Shown: piece after piece, positions 1 to 5,207 of the stretch | How positions within the stretch are numbered: position 1 is the stretch's first letter | Layout: each line of letters opens with the position of its first letter | Program-made: the position numbers and the translations under genes | From: DASPKS01 sp035628035 | GTDB lineage: Bacteria; Bacteroidota; Rhodothermia; Rhodothermales; Rubricoccaceae | DNA length: 5,207 nucleotides | Direction of reading: 5' to 3' | NCBI GenBank assembly: GCA_035628035.1 | Contig: DASPKS010000239.1 | Location: 1 to 5,207 of the forward strand | The notes under the pieces: model-generated | Databases searched by the model: none | Told to the model about the DNA's origin: nothing | What the model saw: the letters and a program-made list of their open reading frames with translations, nothing else

Positions 1-1258
1 CTCCTTGTGCGCGGACGAAGTACACGCCTGGCGGCAGCCCCGCGCGGTCCAGCGTGAAGCGGTGCGGGCCGGCCGCGAGTACGCCGTCGCGAAGCCACGC
101 GACGCGCCGCCCGAGCGCGTCGTACACGGCGACCTCCACGCGCGCCGCGCGGGCGAGCGTGAGCGTGACCGCAGCCGCGCCACGCGCGGGGTTCGGGGCG
201 ACCGCGAGGGTGAGCGGCGAGGCCGGCGGCTCGGGCTCGTTGGCCACGTTGGCCTCGCCCTCGTACGGGCCGAGGTCCACCTCCGACCCCTCCACCCTCG
301 GCCCACTGTTCATATCGACCGGGAGCGCCTCTAGCGTGTCCCCGTCGGCGTCGAGGTCCCACCGGTCCGGGGGGAGCAGCGACGCGAGGCCGAAGTCGAG
401 CCCGGGGCTCCCCCCCTGGAGGCGGAGGTCGCCGTAGTCGTCGTCGCCTGTGGCCCACTGGTTGTCGGGGCCGGGGCTCGGCTCGCGTGCGAAGAGCGGG
501 CCGGTGTCGATGATGTCCTCGCACGTCATCGGCACCGCGCACCCCTCCTCCACGATGGCGCGGCGGACCTCCACCGCGCCGAGCCCCGCGGCGAGACGCG
601 TCCCGCGGTTCCCCCACAGCACGGCGTTGTGGAAGAAGTTCCCCCCCCACCGCGCCCAGATCACGGCACCGGGACGCTCCCCCTGGTCCCCGCTCTGGTT
701 CCCGTACGCCGTGAGCCCCACGGCCTCGAACGGCCCCCCCGAAAACGAGTAGAGGGCGCCCCCGTCCTCTAGGCCCGAGCGGTTCCCCACGAGGGCCACG
801 TTGTAGAGGCGGACCACGGACCCTTCGCGGGAGGAGATCGCCCCCCCGCCGTACCTAGACCTGTTGCCGAGGAAGTGGGTGTTGACGAAGGTGAGCGTAC
901 CCCCATCCCCACTGACGGCCCCCCCGAACGAGATCCCCCCGCTCACGTTCTGGCGGAAGAGACACCCGATGCAGAGGAGACTGCCGCCCACGCCCCGGTC
1001 GAAGTGCACGGCCCCGCCCCAATCGCCGGCGTTGCTCACGAACGAGGCGCGGAGGAAGACGACCTCGCTGTGATTGCTAAAAACGGCGCCCCCCCACTCT
1101 AAGCCCGGACCGGTCGAGGTGCGGTTCCCTTCGAACGTGCAGTCCCTGCTGAGGAGGTCGGAGTCGCGGACGTATAGGCCCCCGCCCTCCGAACCCTGGG
1201 CCTGGTTTCCCCTGAAGACGACCCGCTCCAGGCGCACGCTCGCACCGTCCATGCGCAT
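1..1258 (-). CDS. C-terminal part of a frameshifted beta-helix surface protein (Pmp-like repeats, anchor-Q-like segment, T9SS sorting domain); runs off left edge
   Basis: I translated this frame by hand: 419 codons from the ATG at 1256-1258 to position 2 contain no stop. It continues the protein that starts at 1896, so the ATG at the break is probably an internal Met. The first ~220 residues are beta-helix turns with alternating FxxN and GG(A/G)(I/V/L) motifs: FRGN, FEGN, FVSN, FRQN and FLGN, each followed by GGGL, GGAV or GGGAI. This is the signature of chlamydial Pmp-type repeats. Next comes a D-rich stretch (TGDDDYGDLRLQ, then DLDADGD at 338-358) ending in VDLGPYE at 260-280, which resembles the choice-of-anchor Q region found before C-terminal sorting signals. 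From about 220 to the edge is a T9SS type A-like domain with APNP, VYDALGRRVA and LPPGVYFVR. By comparison with the neighbouring genes only about 12-15 residues and the stop are missing. The likely role is a secreted or surface adhesin-like protein; the ligand is unknown. Confidence 0.85.
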   Translation of the reverse strand, partial: MRMDGASVRLERVVFRGNQAQGSEGGGLYVRDSDLLSRDCTFEGNRTSTGPGLEWGGAVFSNHSEVVFLRASFVSNAGDWGGAVHFDRGVGGSLLCIGCLFRQNVSGGISFGGAVSGDGGTLTFVNTHFLGNRSRYGGGAISSREGSVVRLYNVALVGNRSGLEDGGALYSFSGGPFEAVGLTAYGNQSGDQGERPGAVIWARWGGNFFHNAVLWGNRGTRLAAGLGAVEVRRAIVEEGCAVPMTCEDIIDTGPLFAREPSPGPDNQWATGDDDYGDLRLQGGSPGLDFGLASLLPPDRWDLDADGDTLEALPVDMNSGPRVEGSEVDLGPYEGEANVANEPEPPASPLTLAVAPNPARGAAAVTLTLARAARVEVAVYDALGRRVAWLRDGVLAAGPHRFTLDRAGLPPGVYFVRAQG

Positions 1259-1896
1259 GCCCCGCCGCCCTCCTCCGAAAAGTTCAGGGTGAGCAGGCAG
1301 TCGCGCATGATCAGGGCGGACCCCGGCATGGCGTTGATCCCGCTCCCCCGGTTGTCGACGACCTCGCAGTTCGCGATGACGGGGCTGCTCCCCCCTGGGA
1401 GGAGGATCCCTCCGCCGCCCTCCGCGCAATTCTCCGCGTGGCCGCGCGTGACGACAACTCCGTCGAGCACTGCGGTAGTAGTGCCCCCCGGCGTCGCCAG
1501 CGGCGACACCGTCACGGCGTGGCAGGAGTTGTCGGTCGTCTGGTTGGGGACCCCGATCTCTCCCGAGAGGATGGTGCGGTGACGCACCCAGTCCCGCTGG
1601 TCGTGGGTCTGCTCGGTCCCCTCGAACCCGCCGTAGAGCGCGACCCCGGAGCGGAGGATGAACGTGGCCGCGCGGTCGGTCCCCGCCGTGGGCTTGTACG
1701 TGCCCTCGGCCACCCACACCTCGTCGCCGGCTCCGGCCACGGCGAGCGCGTCCTGCAAGTCCGTGAAGGCATCAGCCCATGAGAGTCCTGTCTCGGTACC
1801 GGTGGCGCTGGCGTCCACGTACCACACCACCGTCTGCGAGCGCACGCCCATCGCGCTCGCCAGCGTGACCGCCATCAGGAGGAAGAACGCGCGCAT
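1099..1896 (-). CDS. N-terminal part of the same frameshifted right-handed parallel beta-helix protein
   Basis: The frame opens at the ATG at 1894-1896 and reads to a TAG at 1099-1101 (265 residues), but only residues 1-212 are credible protein. The start is followed by a short hydrophobic signal peptide (MRAFFLLMAVTLASAMGVRS) and then QTVVWYVDASATG. The segment LSWADAF..LQDAL, GDEVWVAEGTYKPT, LYGGFEGTE and TILSGEIG (residues about 39-115) is the typical N-terminal cap of secreted beta-helix proteins in Bacteroidota and Planctomycetes. Beta-helix turns begin near residue 143 (LDGVVVTRG, GGGGILLPGG, IANCEVVDN, LIMRDCLLTLN). After residue 212 (EEGGG) the frame gives an Arg/Ser/Ala-rich sequence with no repeat pattern, while the repeat resumes in the other frame from 1258. 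No Shine-Dalgarno is seen upstream, as is common in Bacteroidota. The gene is either a pseudogene, phase-off, or affected by a sequence error. Confidence 0.85.
   Translation of the reverse strand: MRAFFLLMAVTLASAMGVRSQTVVWYVDASATGTETGLSWADAFTDLQDALAVAGAGDEVWVAEGTYKPTAGTDRAATFILRSGVALYGGFEGTEQTHDQRDWVRHRTILSGEIGVPNQTTDNSCHAVTVSPLATPGGTTTAVLDGVVVTRGHAENCAEGGGGILLPGGSSPVIANCEVVDNRGSGINAMPGSALIMRDCLLTLNFSEEGGGACAWTVRACAWSGSSSGETRPRVRRAGAYTSATPTSSAGTARSKGTAPRPVRA
1256..1267 (-). other. Frameshift point within the beta-helix gene
   Basis: Upstream codons read S-E-E-G-G-G down to 1261. Downstream codons read M-R-M-D-G-A-S from 1258, in a different frame. Losing one base in the G run (C4 on the plus strand at 1260-1263), or gaining two bases, explains the break. 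Adding one G would give EEGGGGMRMDG, which fits the repeat consensus; removing two bases would give EEGGGMRMDG, which matches the 22-residue spacing of the next turn equally well. I cannot distinguish these, nor tell a real mutation from a sequencing error. Confidence 0.85.
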
Positions 1897-1930
1897 GGGC
1901 CTACGGCGTCGTGTACCCCGGAGTGTAAGG

Positions 1931-1967
1931 AAAAACCCCCACGCCGGATCGCTCCAGCGTGGGGGTT
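1931..1967 (-). terminator. Intrinsic (rho-independent) terminator of the YCF48-like gene
   Basis: On the minus strand an 11-bp perfect stem is formed by AACCCCCACGC (1967-1957) and GCGTGGGGGTT (1944-1934). It encloses a 12-nt loop and runs into five T residues (1935-1931), then CCTT. It begins 25 nt after the stop codon at 1993-1995. There is no T run on the opposite side, so it acts only on minus-strand transcripts. Only 34 nt separate the T run from the ATG of the beta-helix gene. Confidence 0.85.
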
Positions 1968-1992
1968 CGTGGTGGCTCGGTCGGCGCGCCGC

Positions 1993-3222
1993 TCAGCGCG
2001 CCAGCGTCACGGCCTGCGTGCGCGAGACGGCGCCCGCCGTGAGGCGGACGAGGTACAGCCCGCTCGGGAGCCCCGCCGCGTCGAACGTGACTGTGTGCGC
2101 TCCGGCTGGCATCGTGCCGTCCATGAGCACGCGCACCTCGCGGCCGAGCGCGTCGAAGGCGACGAGCCGCACCGGCCCGCTCGCGTCGAGGGTGAAGCGG
2201 AGCGTCGTGGTGGGGTTGAACGGGTTGGGGTAGGCTGGCTCCAGCGCGAACGTCGTCGGCGCGCCTTCGCCCTCGTTCGCGGTCGTCTGCCCGGTGAACT
2301 TCACGATGGTCCCCGCGTCGCCGACGGCCCAGCCGTGGGTGGCGTCGGGGAAATGCACGCGGTTGAACGAGGCGGTCACGCCGCTCGGCTGCTGCACCCA
2401 CGAGGTGCCGCCGTTGTTGGTGAACCGGATCTGCCCGAAGTCGCACACGATCCAGCCCGTGGTCGCATTGAGGAAGAACAGCCCGTTGCCGGGCGCGCCC
2501 GGGCCGACGTTGGTCCAGGTGGTCCCCCCGTTGGTCGTCTTGAGCACGCCGGCGTCGCCCGCGGCGATGTAGCCGGTAAGGGCGTCGAGCATCTGGATGT
2601 CCTTGAGGTCGTTGGAGGTCCCGCTCGGCTGGGTCGTCCACGAGACGCCGCCGTTGGTGGTGTGGCGGATCTCCCCGGAGCGGTTGACGACCCACGCCTC
2701 CTGGGCGCTCACGGCGGCGAGGCCCTCGGTACGGTCGCTCGAGCCGGTGTTGCGGAAGGTCCACGTCAGCCCGCCGTCGGTCGAGACGGCGGCATTGGCG
2801 TCGCGGCCGGCCACCCACACCACGGTGTCGCTGGCCCAGTCGATGGCAGCGCGGCCGTCGCTCATGCCGGTGGCGATCTGCGTCCAGGTGACGCCGCCGT
2901 CGGTGGTGCGGAGCACCGGCCCGGCGTCGGTGATGATGACCCCGACGGTGCCGGAGGGGTTGAACGCGATGCCCTGGTTGTCGAGGCCGGCGTTGAGGAC
3001 GCGGGAGGTCCAGGTCTCGCCGCTGTTGGTCGTCGAGAGGAGGAGGCCGCCGTCGCCGACGGCGAAGCCCGTCGACGCGTTGATGAAGTGGACGTCGGCG
3101 AGCACCTCGGGGGTGCCGCTCGTCTGCGGCGTCCACGTCTGCGCGTGGGCAGCGACGGAGAGGCCGGCGAGAACGAGAACCCCGAAGGGCACCGCAAAGC
3201 GAAGGGTAGCGAGCGTTCGCAT
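1993..3222 (-). CDS. Secreted YCF48-like seven-bladed beta-propeller protein with T9SS sorting domain
   Basis: A complete 409-residue protein. The ATG at 3220-3222 is chosen because it is directly followed by a signal peptide (MRT..., hydrophobic residues 8-25, likely cleavage after AHA at residue 27). The open frame extends upstream to 3552, but that part is low-complexity and overlaps the preceding gene. Residues 29-311 form seven units with tryptophans at 30, 71, 113, 154, 195, 236 and 275, spaced 39-42 residues apart. Six of them lie in an Asp-box-like motif such as TTDGGVTW, STDGGLTW or TTNGGTTW, with GFAVGD / GWAVGDAGTI strands between. The last strand (HGWAVGDAGTIVKFTG) probably closes the propeller with the first unit. 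This repeat is the YCF48/HCF136 type, named for a photosystem II assembly factor, but here it sits in an exported protein and no photosynthetic role is implied. Residues about 325-409 are the sorting domain (YPNPFNPTTTLRF, FDALGREVRVL, LPSGLYLVRL). A terminator follows the stop. Function unknown, probably binding or structural. Confidence 0.93.
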   Translation of the reverse strand: MRTLATLRFAVPFGVLVLAGLSVAAHAQTWTPQTSGTPEVLADVHFINASTGFAVGDGGLLLSTTNSGETWTSRVLNAGLDNQGIAFNPSGTVGVIITDAGPVLRTTDGGVTWTQIATGMSDGRAAIDWASDTVVWVAGRDANAAVSTDGGLTWTFRNTGSSDRTEGLAAVSAQEAWVVNRSGEIRHTTNGGVSWTTQPSGTSNDLKDIQMLDALTGYIAAGDAGVLKTTNGGTTWTNVGPGAPGNGLFFLNATTGWIVCDFGQIRFTNNGGTSWVQQPSGVTASFNRVHFPDATHGWAVGDAGTIVKFTGQTTANEGEGAPTTFALEPAYPNPFNPTTTLRFTLDASGPVRLVAFDALGREVRVLMDGTMPAGAHTVTFDAAGLPSGLYLVRLTAGAVSRTQAVTLAR

Positions 3223-3247
3223 GGAGGGTGGTGGCGAGGAAACGGGG

Positions 3248-3278
3248 GGATGCGCATGGGGTTGTGCACCGGATGCGC
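3248..3278 (-). repeat. Short direct repeat in the leader of the YCF48-like gene
   Basis: The 136-nt spacer 3223-3358 carries two copies of an 8-bp sequence (GGATGCGC on the plus strand) at 3248-3255 and 3271-3278, 23 nt apart. The palindrome GTGCAC lies between them at 3264-3269. The repeat is 26 nt upstream of the start codon, where a regulator could bind, but in GC-rich DNA this may be chance. I see no convincing promoter (neither sigma70 nor the Bacteroidetes TTTG/TAnnTTTG type) and no Shine-Dalgarno in the spacer. Confidence 0.25.
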
Positions 3279-3358
3279 GAAGGCCCGGCCCGGAGCGATC
3301 TAAAGCCCCGGCGGGCCGCTGCTGCCCGTCCCTTAACCAACCACCGTGCCGGAGCCGG

Positions 3359-5207
3359 CTACCGCAGGCGCGTGATCGTCCTGGCGGCTGTGAAGTCCTC
3401 GCCAACGACGCGGACGGCGTAGGCCCCGCTCGGGAGCGCGCCGCCCTCGAAGGTGAACCGGTGTTCGGCGCCCGCCGCGAGGGGGCCGTCGTGGAGGGTG
3501 GCCACGCGGCGGCCGAGCGCGTCGTACACGTCGAGCGTGACCCGCTGGGCACGCGCCACGCGGAGGGTGAGCGTGGTGGCGTCGCTGAACGGGTTCGGGT
3601 GCGCCGCCGACAGCGCGTAGCCCTCCGGCAACTCCCGCCCCGGCTCGTTCGCCACCACGCCGTCGAACCGCCGGTACACCCCGCGCGTGTCGGTGGCCGC
3701 GTAGAGCGTGTCGCCCCGCACGGCGAACGCGCTCACGAGGCTCTCGTGGAGGAGCCCCTCCTCGAACGGCACCCACGTCGTCCCGCCATTGGTGCTCGTG
3801 AAGACGCCGAGCCCTCCGAGGGGGGTGGTGCTGGGGTCCCCAAAGCTGACTAGCAACCGCTCCCCGTGGGCGGCGAGGGCCATGACGAGGGCCACCGGCA
3901 GGCCCGTGTTGGCCGGCTCCCAGTTCAGCCCGTTGTCGGTGCTCCGGTACACCCCCGCGATGGTGCCGGCGTACACGACGCCCTCGTGGACGAGCAGGCG
4001 GTGGACGAGGCGCGCGTTCGTGGGGATGCCGTCGGCCGAGAAGGTCCAGCTCGCGCCGCCATCGTCCGAGCGGAACAGCCCGAGGCTCCCGGAGAGCCCG
4101 GGCCCCACGCCCGCGAACAGCCGGCCCGCGTTCTCGGCGAGCGCGAAGACGGTGACGGTGCCAGGGGGCTTGCCCCCATCGCCGGGAAGCCCCGTGTTCC
4201 TGGGCGTCCAATTCGTCCCGCCATCGGGGCGGAAGAACACCCCGTCGGCCGTGCCGGCAAAGAGGCCGCCCCCACTGCGGAGGAAGGCCTTGATGAACCG
4301 GCCGTAGTAGGTGAGCCCCACGTTGGCTTCAGCCCACGACGCCCCCGCGTCGGTGCTGCGGTACACCCCGCCGCCGTAGTCGAACCCGGCGTAGAGCGCG
4401 TCGCTGAAGCCGAGCGCTTGAATGTCGCCGGAGACGGGTAGGCTAGTCCCTGAGGGCACCCAGGTTTCCCCCCCGTCAACGGTGCGGTGCACCCCGTTGC
4501 TGTACACCCCGGCGTAGAGGTCGGGCCCCACGACGAGGAGCGACTGCACGTCACTGCTGGCGAGGCCCTTGTTCGAGGGCGCCCACGTGAGGCCACCGTC
4601 GGTGCTGCGGTACACGCTCGCCGTCTGGAACCCGGCGTACACGGTGGAGCCCGTGCCGTAGATCGTCTGTACGGGCCGCTGCGGGAGCCCGGTGCTCGCT
4701 GGCTCCCAACTCGTGCCGAGGTTCGCCGAGCGGTAGAGGTACTGGCCGGGGGGGTGGTACGGCGTGTGAGCGAAGAGGAGGCCGCCGGCGGCGTAGACCG
4801 CGTTCGCGCGCTGGGTACCGGCGGAGGGGAGCCCGTTGTTCGTCGGCGCCCACACGTCGCCGAGCGTGCTTGTCCGGAAGACGCCGCCCTCGGTCCCTTG
4901 GACCGTCAGTACGCAGACGAACACCTCGCTCCCAACCACGGCGAACGTGGAGGGCCCGCCCCACGTGCTCATCGGGGGCAGCCCGTTGTTCACGGGCTCC
5001 CAGCTCGCCCCATCGTTCAGGCTCCGCCACACCCCGTGCCGCCAGATGCCCGCGAACAGGGCGTTCCCCGCCGAGGCGAGCGCCGTTACCTCTTCACCGG
5101 TGGGGAGCCCGTTGTTCACGGGGTCCCAGCTCTCGCCGAGGTTCGTTGAGCGGAAGACGCCGGACGCGCTCGTCCCGGCGTAGAGGTCGCCGCCCTCCAC
5201 CCCGAGC
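3359..5207 (-). CDS. Multi-repeat BNR/Asp-box beta-propeller protein with T9SS sorting domain; 5' end outside window
   Basis: The frame is open from the right edge to a TAG at 3359-3361, giving 615 visible residues. A GTG at 5198-5200 could be taken as a start, but the codons before it (L-G) and after it (VEGGDLYAGT) are the middle of a repeat strand and there is no signal peptide, so the true start is beyond 5207. Counting from that GTG, eleven Asp-box-like units carry tryptophans at 25, 67, 117, 165, 206, 247, 289, 331, 385, 427 and 476. They have the form (L)YAG...GVYRSTDGGxTWxPxNxGLP, spaced 41-54 residues. Units at 331 (RPDGGTNW) and 117 (TSTLGDVW) are degenerate. Eleven or more units exceed a single seven-bladed ring, so two propellers or a large ring of the ten-bladed sortilin kind is likely. 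Residues about 520-613 are the sorting domain (AAHPNPFSD, VYDALGRRVATL, LPSGAYAVRV). No catalytic sialidase arginine triad can be assigned. It is probably a secreted or surface binding protein. Confidence 0.93.
   Translation of the reverse strand, partial: LGVEGGDLYAGTSASGVFRSTNLGESWDPVNNGLPTGEEVTALASAGNALFAGIWRHGVWRSLNDGASWEPVNNGLPPMSTWGGPSTFAVVGSEVFVCVLTVQGTEGGVFRTSTLGDVWAPTNNGLPSAGTQRANAVYAAGGLLFAHTPYHPPGQYLYRSANLGTSWEPASTGLPQRPVQTIYGTGSTVYAGFQTASVYRSTDGGLTWAPSNKGLASSDVQSLLVVGPDLYAGVYSNGVHRTVDGGETWVPSGTSLPVSGDIQALGFSDALYAGFDYGGGVYRSTDAGASWAEANVGLTYYGRFIKAFLRSGGGLFAGTADGVFFRPDGGTNWTPRNTGLPGDGGKPPGTVTVFALAENAGRLFAGVGPGLSGSLGLFRSDDGGASWTFSADGIPTNARLVHRLLVHEGVVYAGTIAGVYRSTDNGLNWEPANTGLPVALVMALAAHGERLLVSFGDPSTTPLGGLGVFTSTNGGTTWVPFEEGLLHESLVSAFAVRGDTLYAATDTRGVYRRFDGVVANEPGRELPEGYALSAAHPNPFSDATTLTLRVARAQRVTLDVYDALGRRVATLHDGPLAAGAEHRFTFEGGALPSGAYAVRVVGEDFTAARTITRLR
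3671..5206 (-). repeat. Tandem array of about 11 Asp-box repeat units (about 126-bp period)
   Basis: The repeat lies inside the propeller gene and is visible in the protein as RSTDGG.TW.P.N.GLP. The DNA also retains repetition: 4980-5006 and 5106-5132 match at 26 of 27 bases, exactly 126 bp (42 codons) apart, over the segment encoding W(D/E)PVNNGLP. A third copy near 4834 shares only the first 12 or so bases. Most units have diverged, so this is an old array with one recent-looking duplication or conversion at its 5' side. Confidence 0.8.

Noticed and set aside
1256..1258. Programmed frameshift or re-initiation at the ATG codons at 1258 and 1252
   Set aside because: There is no slippery heptamer or clear stimulatory structure. 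The upstream frame does not stop there but about 160 nt later, so translational coupling is not expected. A simple indel explains the break better.
1947..3300. Nine-base complementarity between the terminator loop (1947-1955) and the leader of the same gene (3292-3300)
   Set aside because: It is short enough to be chance over this much sequence, and there is no evidence that the transcript starts upstream of 3300.
3300..3358. GC-rich inverted repeats after the first propeller gene as a terminator
   Set aside because: The best stems are only about 4 bp (GCCG/CGGC next to the stop; GCCC/GGGC near 3310) and there is no real T run, only TTT near 3301-3303.
3223..3552. Upstream extension of the YCF48-like gene to an ATG at 3552
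   Set aside because: The added 110 residues overlap the end of the preceding gene, are low-complexity, and would put the clear signal peptide in the middle of the protein.
1969..3853. Long open frames on the plus strand (for example 1969-3303 and 2597-3853)
   Set aside because: They lie antisense to well-supported genes, are Arg/Ala/Gly/Pro-rich without domain patterns, and span the terminator or gene boundaries. Such frames are expected in GC-rich coding DNA.
5198..5200. GTG as the start of the first propeller gene
   Set aside because: It sits in the middle of a repeat strand, has in-frame codons before it, and lacks a following signal peptide.

Overview
The window is GC-rich throughout (clearly above 60% by eye). 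It holds three consecutive genes, all on the minus strand, and each encodes a large extracellular repeat protein. Each carries a C-terminal module of the type IX secretion (T9SS) type A sorting class: a 'PNP/HPNPF' strand, a (V)YDALGRxV core, and a final LPxGxYxVR strand. This combination, the high GC content, and the lack of Shine-Dalgarno sequences before the two visible starts suggest a member of the Bacteroidota/Rhodothermota group. A Rhodothermales/Rubricoccaceae-like marine bacterium is my best guess; that is inference, because no phylogenetic marker is present.

Layout in transcription order, from high to low coordinates. (1) 3359-5207 is the C-terminal 615 residues of a BNR/Asp-box beta-propeller protein. 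It has eleven visible repeats and its start lies beyond the right edge. (2) A 136-nt spacer follows. (3) 1993-3222 is a complete 409-residue protein with a signal peptide, a seven-unit YCF48-like propeller and a sorting domain. (4) A strong intrinsic terminator sits at about 1931-1967. (5) 1-1896 is a right-handed parallel beta-helix protein with FxxN / GGA(I,V,L) repeats like those of Pmp proteins. It also has a choice-of-anchor-Q-like segment and a sorting domain whose last residues run off the left edge. The reading frame of this gene is broken near position 1260. The first 212 codons are in one frame. The remaining 419 visible codons are in another frame, which is open all the way to base 1.

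All three products look like cargo exported by Sec across the inner membrane and by T9SS across the outer membrane, ending up on the surface or released. No enzymatic domain is visible in any of them, so binding, adhesion or structural roles are the most that can be proposed. I see no RNA genes, mobile elements or CRISPR array, and no evidence of a new multi-gene system. The points most worth attention are the frameshift, the concentration of C7-C8 tracts in the same beta-helix gene, and the phased repeat architecture of the propeller genes.
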